Source of the DNA: Tubulanus polymorphus
Lineage: Eukaryota > Nemertea > Palaeonemertea > Tubulaniformes > Tubulanidae
Direction of reading: 5' to 3'
NCBI RefSeq assembly: GCF_964204645.1
Contig: NC_134030.1
Span: forward strand, 21,271,110-21,335,109
DNA: 64,000 nucleotides
Of this stretch, positions 1 through 11,060 are shown in pieces. Numbering within the stretch: the first letter of the stretch is position 1; each line of letters opens with the position of its first letter. A model generated the notes under the pieces. It saw only the letters and a list, made by a program, of their open reading frames with translations, searched no databases and was not told the origin of the DNA. Made by a program: the position numbers and the translations under genes.

Positions 1-439
1 AATCGCAATTTCTTTAATGACACATCGCAGAACAGTGTTGCTAATCAACACAAGTTATTGATCGAATGCCAGCGATGTTCTACTTATTTTTGAACAATGT
101 GTTAGACAAATTTCGGTACGTACGCTTCGGCGAGCGCCGCGTACAATCCTACCTGTAGCTACGCCCCCGTGGAGTCGATAGTCAGAGCGACATTCATGTT
201 GAACAAACTGATAATAAAACTAAAATTCATGAAGATATTAGTGCAGTATGATTTTCATATTATTGTGACCTTGAGTAGTGAGTCAATGAAGTTCGAGTCG
301 AGTAAAAGTTAAACGTAAACCCGCCACGAATATCAAATGGTGTAATCTGTAGATATGGTTGGAGGTGATTTTGGAGGACACGTCACGGTTATTGGGCGTC
401 ACATTTCTATTCGTAGTGCAATTGTAGTATATAGAGAAT
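1..439. other. No recognised feature
   Basis: AT-rich sequence upstream of the inverted duplication. I see no open frame with protein character, no tandem repeat and no RNA gene here. The short minus-strand open frame across 283-513 overlaps the duplicated exon-like block and has no domain-like composition. Confidence 0.5.
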
Positions 440-467
440 AGAGCTAGAGGCCCAATAAATTCACCGC

Positions 468-601
468 TCCACTGACCACGTATAGGAAATATGCTAAACG
501 CTGAGCGCGTCACCCGATATCTGGTCAGACGGTGGTTGTTCGGTGATAGGAGCGGTTCGCGTCGCTGTTAATTCAGTGGGATAAACATAGGACGTGTTCG
601 T
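468..601 (+). pseudogene. Exon-like block A (left copy)
   Basis: A stretch of about 130 bases is highly conserved in reverse complement at about 10909-11050 and ends in both copies at a perfect GTAAGT donor. It has no long open frame: an ATG near 491 gives about 27 codons before a stop, and the right copy breaks sooner. Conservation up to the donor is what a 5' non-coding exon would show. The assignment is inferred from the comparison of the two copies only. Confidence 0.4.
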
Positions 602-940
602 GTAAGTTGAAATTATATTTGAGACCAGTTTAATTTATAAATCTACTGATCATGAATAATACTGGTCGATGATTATCTTAATGTATCATAGAAAACTGGA
701 AACCGGACATCGATTCGTCCAATCGGAATTAAGCCGAATTTCTTGCATCATACAAACGCAGGATATTCTATATCGCGGAATATACAGTGAACTGTGCGGA
801 ACTTCTGTTTCTGGCATTTATCTGTTTAGTCGCGTACCAGGGACGCACTCGTCCATCTCCGATTCTGTGTTTGCTGACGATCTTCCATTTCTTCGTCGTT
901 TTTCCACACGTTCCATTGGTTTATATTTTACAGTAACAGC

Positions 941-1037
941 GTGTAATCTATAATGATGTCTGAATAGAGTCGCTACTTGGACTGGTGTCGCTACTTGGAC
1001 TGGTGTCGCACCGGCGCAGCATATACCAGAATGAATT
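941..1037 (+). pseudogene. Exon-like block B (left copy)
   Basis: This block is homologous to two minus-strand blocks at 9542-9640 and 9764-9850. All three contain the word GCGCCGGCG or a close variant and end in a GT donor (GTGAGTATA here; GTAAGTATA and GTAAGTAAG in the others). A frame reading VATWTGVATWTGVAPAQ can be found, containing an internal 18-bp duplication, but stops flank it. It could be a decayed coding exon or part of a non-coding transcript. Confidence 0.4.
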
Positions 1038-1363
1038 GTGAGTATAAAATATGTACGAATTGTTGATTTGAATTCAGAATTATTTTTTTTGAGATTTATG
1101 TCTGATTGTTAAATGCACTTGTTCTATGGGTAATCATGTTAGAAATGCCAACACGAATCGATTGCATGATTTGCTAAAGCGATATGTTTGTTTGAGTTTG
1201 TTATTTGAAATACATTAGTCTAGAAATGCCGATTCTTGATAATACTGGGGGATTAATAAACCGGGTTGACTCAGACACCCCGTGTAGGGGAACTCACTAA
1301 TGTACATATAACGACTCGAATATTGATTCTTCCAGTTATCAAATTGTTGTTTATTCTTTTTAG

Positions 1364-1487
1364 ATCAGCCATTTCTCATTTTCTCGTCATCACGACCTGA
1401 CTACTGCCAATATTACGAGGCCGACTATACCTTCAAGACCTCTCGAAATAATCCATAATGCTCCACACAGAAATAAGTTTGTGCGTG
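1364..1487 (+). pseudogene. Exon-like block C (left copy)
   Basis: The block is bounded by a pyrimidine-rich TTTTTAG acceptor and a GTGAGTAG donor, and is open in one frame (ISHFSFSRHHDLTTANITRP at its start). Its first bases match the start of the minus-strand block 8869-9045, which has the same acceptor context. The next block (1598-1810) puts a stop after about eight codons, so coding function is doubtful. Confidence 0.4.
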
Positions 1488-1597
1488 GTGAGTAGATTTG
1501 TTGCTGTTTGATACTGAACCGATTAATACAATGCGCGTGACATATCGAGTTTTATTGAAAGTTCTAATGGTCATGGTCGATGATTCTCTTTTTCCAG

Positions 1598-1810
1598 ACC
1601 TTCTATCAGTTCGTGACTACTAAGCCAGCGAATGGATTCCAGACTATTCCAGAACCAAAAAGTCAAAACGACCTTCAGACCTTCCTCGGGACCTGATTGC
1701 TAGCATTACCGTGTTGACTCAAAACCAACCTGGCCCCGGTTAAAATTACCTGGGATTACCTGGATGTCACCTCTCAAATGGAAAATATGTAAAGCTTCGC
1801 TCGTGAATTG
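1598..1810 (+). pseudogene. Exon-like block D (left copy)
   Basis: Runs from a TTTTTCCAG acceptor to a GTGAGTAGAC donor. The last part (from about 1690, around CCTGATTGCTAGCATT, to the donor) matches the 3' half of minus-strand block 8869-9045. In the right copy, blocks C and D appear fused into one. No convincing open frame. Confidence 0.4.
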
Positions 1811-3406
1811 GTGAGTAGACATTTTAACTGTTTGTTGTATAGGAAACTTAGGTTAGGTTTAAGCTTGTTCAATCATATGGACCCTCGTTACGGCAAACTC
1901 AGATCCTGTTAGCTCGAAATAATTTGTAACCAGATGGCTTGTGTTTGAGTTTAGGTGACAACATTAGTTTGACAAAGCGAAAAATTAGAATTTAGTTTCA
2001 CGAAAAGGATTAACTAAAATCTACGGTGATTTGCCATTGGTTACTTCATGTTTTCAATGAGGACAACATTTCAAACTAAAACCGTTTTAGGCTTATATTT
2101 TTTCGTGAAACCGACCTGTATCCCGCTTGTAACCGGTTCAATCGTCCGAGACATTTATATATTGTGTGTCATAGTTCAATAACACACGCTCAATCGTACA
2201 TTCAATTCTTAGTATATTTTGATTCAGTTCATATGTGAAAACACTTTAGGTAATATTCGTTAATAGTTTGAAAATTGTTTCGAAAAAAAATTTAAGATTC
2301 TAATTCGCGACTTGAAGCTTTCATCCATAATCTGGCGAAACACTTACGTTTTATTCAAACGTGTCTCACCAGCCACGTCTGATCGTGAATGATAATCATC
2401 TGCAGGTTGATCAATCGTTCATTCAATTCTTAACATATTTGGTTTTAGGCCATATTTGAAAACATCGATGATGACAAAAGTCATTCGTAAATATTAAATT
2501 CTTAAAAAACGACCAATTGCACGCAGTTAATAGTATTTTAAAACCTAGTTTATGTTTCGGGTTAGCTCATCACAAGTAGGAAATGTATTTGGATTTAAGT
2601 TGTATATATTTGAAAAACTTATTCAGTCATAGTCGTAGACATTTTGAAAAGATAATCTCAAATGTGAATCTTGGCACTTGACGCCTTGATTCATAATCTG
2701 GCGAAACTATCGGGACTTGAGTTTGATCCATCAACAGTGACCAACCTGCCGCACCGTGTGCAAAGTTTCTCCTGGTGAAAATCGATAGTGAACTTGAAAT
2801 GAATTTGAAACGTTTTGTTCACATCTCAAACTGGCAATATCAGAGAGCTGTATCGGGATTCGAACCCAACAGCTTCACGGCCATCAACCCGATTGGTAGC
2901 CTAGAGCCCGACCGTATGAATTGGAACCGGATAATACGGGTGGATGTCATTTGGTGGTTTCCCTGGCCTGATGATTTTCAGGAGAGGCTACGCCGATGTG
3001 TCCAAATACTTGTAAATTTGCTCAAACAAGACAATGTAGTATTATAGGAAGGGACCTAGATTGTCATGTTAAGGGCACCTAATAGGAGTTGATCTAAGGT
3101 TTGTGAAGGGTTAATTTCTTGATAATTGCAATTTTCTACCAACTCATTTTGAAGATTAGTTTTTATTGTCTCCTTATATCGTCGTGAATTCTGAATGAAA
3201 CCACAATCAACCTTATCTTATATTTCACATACATCTTTGTATCGTCACAGCCACTTTTTTCAGTTGAGATAAATTTAAAAACGGTATAATTCGTAACGAA
3301 TGAACTCAGTTTGTGTAATTCACAATAGATGGGACAGAATCGATGAAAAGTATTTTATATTCCAACATCTCGTAACTATACACATACCTCAAATATATCA
3401 CCATCA

Positions 3407-3516
3407 GGACCCAGTTCCACAGTTGTGAGTTAGAATTAATTCGGAGTTAAAGTTAGTTCATTTTCAATGTTTTAACCCAGGGTCAAATCTTAGCTCAGAA
3501 CTGTGGAACTGGACCC
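3407..3516. mobile_element. MITE family A copy
   Basis: Palindromic element of about 110 bp with termini GGACCCAGTTCCACAG and its reverse complement. The same element occurs at 30693-30803 and 60127-60236, a degenerate copy at about 42316-42422 and a terminal fragment near 34960-34982. The interior is AT-rich with no open frame. Confidence 0.8.
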
Positions 3517-5379
3517 TGATTGGTCGAGGACGATTAACCAGGTTGTAAGCAATCGGTTTCTTCGAAGAACACATTTATTCTGGTCACTGACTATTTCACA
3601 AGATGGCGTATTATTATGATATAAACAGTCGTCGAGATGAACATATATTCGATGTAGAGGATTTGATGCATACTAGAACAGGGTGGTTCTAAAAAACGCA
3701 ACAGATGTCGCCTTTACTAATTTACACTTGTCTTGGTAGTTTTTTTCTGGAGGTTCATTAAAGAAGCGTGGTGGGTACAGGATGGCGCACCAGCCCACAG
3801 ACTGATAAAGTTTACAGACTTTCACTGAGTTTGTTAACGCTCATTGCGACCATCCACCTCGCTCACAAATCCTCAAGCTCGTGCCACTCATTTCCCTATA
3901 TTAACTGAAATATAACTCCAATGATCTTGTTCGCGTAACTTGGCCCTCGCTAGCTTGTAAACAGACTTGTAGTTGTAAAAGGAGACATTTTCACAAAATG
4001 GTGGTATTTGAATCAACTTTGTACGATATTGAATAAAATTCACGTGGAAATTAGTGTTTTTTGTCAGTTTGTCGTTTTAGTCAAATCTGCGACAAGTGTA
4101 AATTAGAGTCTCTTGATTTAAACATTGCCCAGCCACGAACCATTAAACCAGTGCAATACATTGGAGTGAAGCTGGCATTGCCCTGGTGAAATACCAGGTT
4201 TAATCGGTTTATCATCTCTAGTTATAAACCCATCCCACGAGTATCATCTGTTGCGTTTTCTAAGTACCGCCCCGTAAAGTTGGGATTCTGTAAGGACTTC
4301 TCCGCTGGTGCTGTGTAAGGACTTCTCCGCTGGTACTGGGTTCCAGTGTCCATACATAAGACGTTGTCGTGTTCATAAAGGTAAGTGGAGTGTTTAGCAG
4401 CCATCTGATGAAATAGTCAAACCAATAAAGCTTGTCGTAAACGAGGGTCCATTGTAGCGCAGGCATCAATCACTTATTCAGACATCGCATGCATTAATTA
4501 TTATTGTTAACTGGCGTGTCTAAATCATATCCGTCATAGCCACCTCTCGTAGCTCCGCCGACCACTGATCCTCAATACCAGTAGGTTCGAGTCCCGCTAC
4601 CATGCTTACCGTTTATCATGAAAATTCAGATTTGGTCCAGTTAATAATACTCTTAAGCCACGTCCTTTCGGAATTTCCAATACAACCATCCATTGGTGCA
4701 CATGAACGATGAATAAAAGAAATACTAAGAATGGTTCATAGAAAAGTTTTTATCATGATTGTTTGGTAATTGGGCCTACCGGTGTTTGGTAATTGGGCCT
4801 ACCGGTTCATAATAAGTCTTTAGAATATGAGTTACAGATAATGATAAAATAGTATGTAATAACGTAAGCGATGCCAAATTCATTCCGTAATGCCATGATT
4901 ATTCTCAGTCGTGACGTTACTTTTACTCCAAATCAATTGAATAATAATAATTTAATTTCCACCAATTCTTTTAATTGACGCTTTTTCAACAACATAAGTG
5001 CAGTTTATAACATCTTCAAGACTATTGTAATCATGTATTTCATGTATTTCACAAACGTGTATCCTAAAACAGAGGTTATTTAGACCTTGCATATCTTCAG
5101 GCATTCAACCTCGCTTCAGCGACACCCTACAAAATAAATAGTCTATATGAAAGATTTATTTGGGAATATCTTATTAGGGATTATTTATGAGGTGGCTATG
5201 ACCGACGGGCTTTCACTATCCAAATTCTGAACTCGATTTGCGGATTTGTACAATGTATTATTACTTATCCCACTTGTTTGGATGATATCGTGATGTCTTC
5301 AGTTAGGGATACGTTCTTAGTTGTTGTAGGAATGCGTTGAAGCTCTAAATAACTTTAATTCCGTAACCATTTTATTTTA

Positions 5380-5720
5380 GATGCCGCTTATAGAGGGCGT
5401 TCTGATCGTTTCGTGCAGAATAGGCGTGGTAAGCGAAACGGAGCCAGCCTGCTGGGTATGCGGGACGGGAACCCAGCCTACAGAGGGCGGCACTGGATAT
5501 TTCGTGTTCAGTCATGCGTGACGAATGCGAAAGGTGACGATAGGGACCCAAGGGTTGCTCCTCTTCCACATACGGCCCTCGTCACGCATGAGTGCACACG
5601 AAATACCCAGTGTCTGTCCTCTATAGCCGGGCCTCGTCACGCATGACTGAACACGAAATACCTAGTCAGCATGAACACGAAACAGCCAGCCTCCCTCTAT
5701 AGGGGGGTCCTGGCTCAGCG
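5380..5720. repeat. GC-rich imperfect hairpin at the centre of the inverted duplication
   Basis: Segment 5490-5523 is nearly the reverse complement of two downstream segments, 5579-5612 and 5634-5663, both containing CACGCATGA and ACACGAAATACC. The outer flanks (CTTATAGAGGG, CCCTCTATAGGG) also pair. It is GC-richer than its surroundings and lies close to the symmetry axis of the 10-kb inverted repeat. Confidence 0.6.
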
Positions 5721-6508
5721 TCTTTCAGCTGTGGCTAGTTCTTTCATTTCATACTTTTTTTATTTAGTAGGGCGCCCGAGTGAGGATATCGTCGATTAAT
5801 GGCGAGAAGGCGTCAAGTGAGAGAAGCGCTGACACTTTATAACGGGTGGCTTTACAGCGGGCCTTGATTAGACCTAGTTTGTTTTTTACAATAAAATTCA
5901 AAATCACAAAGAAATTCTTCTTTCAAAATCGGAGTGATTTGGATTACGATGCAGAGTTATTATGCTGTTTGAATAATTGTACAAAAGTCCTCTATAACAT
6001 CACCAAGGCAATTTTCATTGATTACGATTATTGATAATAAATTCAAATATAATCAACGTTTTCAATCTCTTATAAATGGATAACGCGAGCTGGATGGACC
6101 AATCAGTTTTAAACCTTGTCATCATAGTCGCAAACCACGAAAGGCGGTTTAAGCGGGGTTCGAACCTAATGTATTATAGTAACGACTATGGACATCATGT
6201 TTAATTTTGTTTAAATACAGGTATCAATCTGCAGCCCGGACCCGGCACCCCCTAAGACATTTGTCCCTTCATCACTATTCTCTCAATTTCTGATCGCCCA
6301 GACTTCAAAAAATGAACACCAGACATTTGATAAGCTGTCACGTGGCATGGTGGATGAGGCATTTGGGTTGTGAGTTCGAATCATAATGAAACCATGATTC
6401 AGGCAGGACACATATCAGTGCCAGACGACTACTGATTTAAACAATGCGTACTTGGCTAACCGATCATCAACGTGATTAAGTTGGCCAGTAAGCGGTAGAA
6501 CATTATCA

Positions 6509-6725
6509 GCGATCACACGTGCAAATTTGGCCCGCGCCAAGACAAATGATTGCGTTTGAATTGCAACTAGCACCGGAAATGATCCACTTCTCTTTGTTTG
6601 AGTATTGTTTAGTATCGAGGGAATGGTTTGCGTGTGAACGCGCTCTCTAATTAGGCACTGGCCAAATTTGGCCGAGCCTGATCCGTGCCAATTTGGCCCG
6701 GGCCAAATCGTTTCCGTGTGATCGC
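6509..6725. mobile_element. MITE family B copy
   Basis: Element of 217 bp with terminal inverted repeats beginning GCGATCACACG and the sub-terminal palindrome GGCCCGGGCCAAAT. A second copy, split by another element, lies at 41491-41887. No coding capacity. Confidence 0.75.
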
Positions 6726-8116
6726 GGCTAATGTCATTGCAAAGACTTTATACTTGTAAGTGGCGTGGTTCGAACATACAGACTGATACCTGCATTAAAC
6801 ATAATACAACGGAGCCTCGTTACGACCACAAAACTAACACTGTTTTGACTATTTCACACGGCTAAATGATAACTTCACCTACAACATTTCACCTACCTAC
6901 AAGAAACGGCATTTTTCGAAGTCAGCAACAGCAGAGAAGTCCTTACACACAGCAGCGGCGAATGAGGCGCGAAGCGTCCTCAAATCATCCCACATTTACA
7001 GGGTGGATCTTAACAACTCAACAGATTTTATATCTACGATTAGTTTAAGACCAGAATGGACTGATTAAACTTGGTATTCAGTCTTGGCTAGATCAATGTA
7101 TTGTACTGGTTTACTGGTGTCGTATTGTACCGGTTTACTGGTTTGTTTCTGAGCAAGAATTGTTTGAATAAAGAGACTCTAATTTACACTTGTCGCAGAT
7201 TTGACTAAAACGACAAACTGACGCAGAACAAAACTGTTTCTAACGTGAATTTTATTCAAAATCTTACAAACTTTACTCGTAATTTCGAAGGGATTTCAGC
7301 AATGACAATCGATATTCAGTTTAACCTGCAAGCCATAAACAACATCAAGTAAAAGAATTACAATCCGCTCTTTATTTCTTGCAGTTGCCGACTCGTCGCT
7401 TGAGATCAGACCAGGGGTCCAACACAAAATAGCTTTATTCGATTTCTTAATCATTTCAGCTAATAGAGAAACTACAGTCAACCTCGCTTAGGTATTCTTA
7501 GTTTGGATAATCATCTTATGTCTAATCAAAATTAGTCTTACTGTTAATTCAATGAATTTGAAAAACAAATAGATATGGCTTAAGTGAGCTATCTGGAGAT
7601 AAGCGAAACTGGGTTCATTGTAGTGGCATTGGGGTCAGGTCTGGTGAACCGCAACGTGCGAAGAAAACCTGTCTGTAAAAGGTCTCGCCCGTGGGCCGGA
7701 GCGCCGTCCTGTACCCTCCGGGCTCATCTACCGAGTCTCCAGAAAATAAATACTACGACAAGTGTAAATCAGTGAAAGCGACATCTGTTGTTACTTTTTA
7801 GAACCACCCTGTTTCAGTATGCGTCAAATCCTCTACATCGAATATATGTTCATCTCGACGACTGTTTATATCATAATAAGACGCCATCTTGTGAAATAGT
7901 CAAACTCAAAAGCTTTAAGTGACCAGGAAATGTGTTCGTTGAAGAAAGCGATTGCTTAAAACCCGGTTAATCGTCCTCGACCGATCAGATGGCGATATAT
8001 TTAAGGTATATTTTACGAAATTGTGAAATTTTAATTTTCATCAAATTGTCACATCTATCGCGAATAATACAAATTGCATCATCATGAATTCATCTTCTGA
8101 GAGCTGAGAGACCCCC

Positions 8117-8340
8117 CTACTACTGTCTTCGTAGGAGTGGTTAGAGCGTTCGGCTCTGGGAAGCCAGGTCGTGGGTTCGAACCCCGTACATTGCCGTAGT
8201 GTCCTCGGGCAAGACACTTATCCTCATTGCCTCTCTCCACACAGACAGGTGACCCCTGAGGGCTTGTTAGCAGCTCTGAGTAGCCTGGCCGGATTTAGCG
8301 CTATATAAGACACATATCATTATCATTACATTATAAACCG
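8117..8340 (+). mobile_element. tRNA-derived SINE (family 1)
   Basis: An RNA polymerase III A box (GTGGTTAGAGCG) is followed by a B box (GGGTTCGAACCCC) about 45 bases on. A conserved central segment follows (CTCGGGCAAGACACTTATCC), then a tail ending in ATTATCATTAC. The central segment resembles the V/Ceph/Deu-type core domains of animal SINEs. A second copy is at 32467-32720. There is no acceptor stem, so this is not a functional tRNA. Confidence 0.8.
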
Positions 8341-8868
8341 TCACAAGCCCCTGTGACTAAACTCCTCTTTTCAAAATGTTTTCGAACGACTTTGTACTCA
8401 GGTACTTAAATCTAAATATGCTCAGAATTGAATGTACGATTGAGAATTGTGACCGAACCATGTAAAAATGTCTCGGACGATTGAACCGGTTACAAGCGGG
8501 CTACACACGTCGGTTTTATAAGTAACATTTCATGACCCAGTTTTATGAGATAAAGCAAAAGTTCGCTTAATCCGATAATTCGTTTTATATTAGAACTCCT
8601 CTTAACCCAAAATCAGCTGACGCCGAATTATCATTTTTAACCAGAACACAACAATTTTAGAACCGTTGCAGATTAATGGAATATTAATTTCGAAAAACAT
8701 GAATTTTCACCAGAACTCAAACACAATTCACAGGTTATAAAAGCTATTTAAGTTAAGAGGAGTCTACTGTATCTGAGTTTGCCGTAACGAGGGTCCTTAT
8801 GTCAAAACAAGCTTGAACCTGACCTAACCTAATTTGCTATAAAACAAATACTTGAAATGTCTACTCAC

Positions 8869-9045
8869 CAATTCATGAGTGAAGCTTTATGTGTTATTTC
8901 GATCTGTATTTTTTCCTTGTAGATGTGACAACCAGGCTGTACAGCATTCAGATTCCAGGTGTTGTCTATCGGTCCAGGTTTGTCGAGAAAGCACGGCAAT
9001 GCTAACAATCAGGCCCAGACGACGGGGAAGTGAAGAATGGCTGAT
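8869..9045 (-). pseudogene. Exon-like block C/D (right copy)
   Basis: On the minus strand this runs from a TTTTTTCAG acceptor to a GTGAGTAG donor, matching both ends of left-copy blocks C and D. It is open in one frame (starting ISHSSLPRRLGLIVSIAVLS) and stops before the donor. If joined at phase 0 to the upstream block at 9764-9850 it would extend a short peptide beginning MSEYCDASFATWILVIAPAQ. The left copy does not keep this frame, so coding status is unproven. Confidence 0.4.
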
Positions 9046-9541
9046 CTGAAAAAACGAATAACAATAATTTTGATGAATAGCAACTTTCAAATCCGAACGG
9101 AATAATCGATATTCGAGTATAGGTTAGAGGCGTATTAGTGAGGTCCCCCTAAACAGGGTGTTAATTCGGCTGATGATAACCTACCCCCCCCCCCTTGTAC
9201 AAGATGCGGAATAAGCTTCCTTTCTAGACTAACTAATGCATTTCGAAAATTAAAAAACGAAACAACTCGTTTTTTTTACATATCATACAAATCATTCGTA
9301 TTAGAATTCTAAACAAAGTTTCCCATGAAACAAAATGCATTTTACAAATCAAGGCATAAAACTGTGAAGTAATTCCGAATTTGGATCGACGATTTATATT
9401 TGTCATTATGAAACTTCGATTCCCTCACAAGTCAACTTAGTTACTTTAAAATGCATTTCATCATTCAGCATTTCACGAATAGGTTTTCAAAACTGTCGAC
9501 AATTAGTTCTAAATTCAAATGAAAATTTCCTGTATACTTAC

Positions 9542-9850
9542 AATCCATTGTGGTCTCAGGCGCCGGCGCGACCCCGGTCCATGAAGCAACCACTAAATTA
9601 AATCTCGTTATCATTTAGTCATCTATCATAGATTACACACTCGTTATAACGGCTTTCTGGAAAATATAAATAGAAAAAATGGAAATTGTCCAAACCTCCC
9701 ATAAACTCGGTATAAAATACTGTCAATTAATTCTGAATTCAAACTAACACAATACTTACTTACAGCTGGTAGAATCCATTCCGGTGTTAGCTGCGCCGGC
9801 GCAATAACCAGTATCCAAGTAGCAAAACTAGCATCGCAATATTCAGACAT
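9542..9850 (-). pseudogene. Tandemly duplicated exon-like block B (right copy)
   Basis: Two minus-strand copies of block B lie at 9764-9850 and 9542-9640, each ending in a GTAAGT donor. The upstream copy is open from an ATG (MSEYCDASFATWILV...) through its donor. The downstream copy has a stop shortly before a second ATG. The exon duplication must postdate the inverted duplication, or the left copy lost one. Confidence 0.4.
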
Positions 9851-10154
9851 CCATCATAGAACGGCTTTCTGTGAAATAAAAACCGAACAGAACGTACAGA
9901 AAAACAACGAAGAAATGGACAATATCCGAACCTTTAACAAACACGGTTTCTGAATGGATGAGACCGCCCCTGGTATGCGGCTATAAATGATTTTGAGAAA
10001 GGAAAGTTAGCCCAGTCTCACATGAGAATGATAAATCGTTTAAATTGTCGAAATGAATCAGTCTGAAAAATAGCGAGTTTCCAATTTATTCAGATTTCCA
10101 TAATACATGCTAATAATAGTCGAATGAAACACTCTGATCTAACGTATATTGTAG

Positions 10155-10295
10155 ATTAATCGAAGAAGTCCGACAGTCGTCATCAGGTGGAATGACGACC
10201 TGATGATGGCTGTTAGTCAACAGCCGAAACGTCGCGGTTTCAAAATAATACATCATTTCATATAAAATTCGATTTGCGGGACTTCTTCGATTAAT
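10155..10295 (+). mobile_element. MITE with hammerhead-like core (copy 1)
   Basis: Terminal inverted repeats ATTAATCGAAGAAGTCC at 10155 and their complement ending at 10295. Inside, CTGATGA at 10200-10206 is followed by a perfect 7-bp hairpin (GGCTGTT / AACAGCC, 10208-10224) and GAAAC at 10226-10230. This is the conserved order of a hammerhead ribozyme (CUGAUGA, stem II, GAAA). Upstream, 10176-10199 forms a stem-I-like hairpin. The stem III pairing and cleavage position (GTC at about 10177-10179) fit only with a bulge, so activity is uncertain. Confidence 0.6.
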
Positions 10296-10334
10296 TATGC
10301 TGATAACAATCGACCAATATTATCGATGATCTGG

Positions 10335-10880
10335 GGCCGGTTGCTGACTTAAGACCAGCTTAGTTCGACAGCCAATCTAACAACTTAAGACCAATCTTAA
10401 GGTTTAAGACCGCTTTTGTACTCAAGTCACGACTGAGCTACTGGCCCAAGGGGCTGGTTCCTCAGTTGAGACTTAAGTCCAAACAGGGGCGGATCCAGGT
10501 TGCCTTCCATGCCTTCCGGAAGGCAGTCAACATTTTTAAATGCCCTTCAACTATCAAAGTATATAATTCTTTTTTTAAACTCTGAGAAAAAAAATGATTG
10601 CCTCTGGCATGCTTTCAAAAACAAAGTGGTGGTTTACCGATGGAATTCGGGCGTCGCCGCTGCGTGGCTCGCTGATACAAGTGCAGACAATTTCTCTCAT
10701 GATTACAATAATATGCCCTATTAAATCTAAGAAGGCAATCAAGTTTGCCCTCTGGGTCCGGCCCTGCCAAAAATGGTCTAAAATTTTAAAACTGGTCTTA
10801 AGTTGTTAGATTGGTTATAGAATTAAGCTGGTCTTAGATTCGTCTTAAGTCTAAGCCATGACTATGAAACTGAGCCAAAC
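10335..10880. mobile_element. Palindromic element (ACTGGTCTTAAG termini) with a hAT-like insertion
   Basis: Outer arms at 10335-10450 and 10775-10880 share inverted sequence such as GACCAGCTTAGTT / TTAAGCTGGTCTTAG and TCTAACAACTTAAGACC / GGTCTTAAGTTGTTAGA. Between them, 10484-10768 begins CAGGGGCGGATCCAGG and ends with an approximate complement, GGGTCCGGCCCTG. That terminus type is common in hAT-derived MITEs. Related ACTGGTCTTAAG sequence recurs near 48130-48240. Confidence 0.6.
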
Positions 10881-11060
10881 TGTGGTCGCAAATATAATTT
10901 CAACTTACACGAATACGGCCTATGTTTTATCCTACTGAATTAACAGCGACGCGAACCGCTCCTATCACCCAAAAACCACCGTCTGACCGGATATCAGCTG
11001 ACACTCTCAGCGTTTAGTACATTACGTATACGTGGTCAGTGGAGCGGTCGTGGTCAGTGG

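Larger units (their letters stand above)
440..4450 (+). repeat. Left arm of a large imperfect inverted duplication
   Basis: Several blocks recur in reverse complement and in mirrored order in 6790-11060. Pairs I could align by eye: 468-625 with about 10900-11060; 1786-1890 with 8770-8895; about 2113-2155 with 8468-8500; 3540-3690 with 7790-7960; 4040-4110 with 7171-7230; 4280-4340 with 6920-6980; 4410-4430 with 6845-6865. Spacing differs because unrelated elements are inserted, such as a MITE at 3407 and a SINE at 8117. The conserved blocks include exon-like pieces with splice sites, so the unit is probably an inverted gene duplication rather than one foldback transposon. Confidence 0.75.
6790..11060 (-). 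repeat. Right arm of the inverted duplication
   Basis: Mirror of 440-4450 on the minus strand, interrupted by later insertions: a SINE at about 8117-8340, a hammerhead-like MITE at 10155-10295, and a palindromic element at 10335-10880 with a hAT-like insertion inside it. It keeps counterparts of the left arm's exon-like blocks, including GT donors and one AG acceptor. The two copies would be transcribed towards each other. Confidence 0.75.

Noticed and set aside
669-953. 94-codon plus-strand open frame
   Set aside because: No signal peptide, domain or conservation in the mirrored arm, and it overlaps the intron-like part before exon-like block B.
4222-4469. Overlapping minus-strand open frames
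   Set aside because: They fall in the mirrored repeat, and the matching segment at 6850-7050 does not keep the frame.
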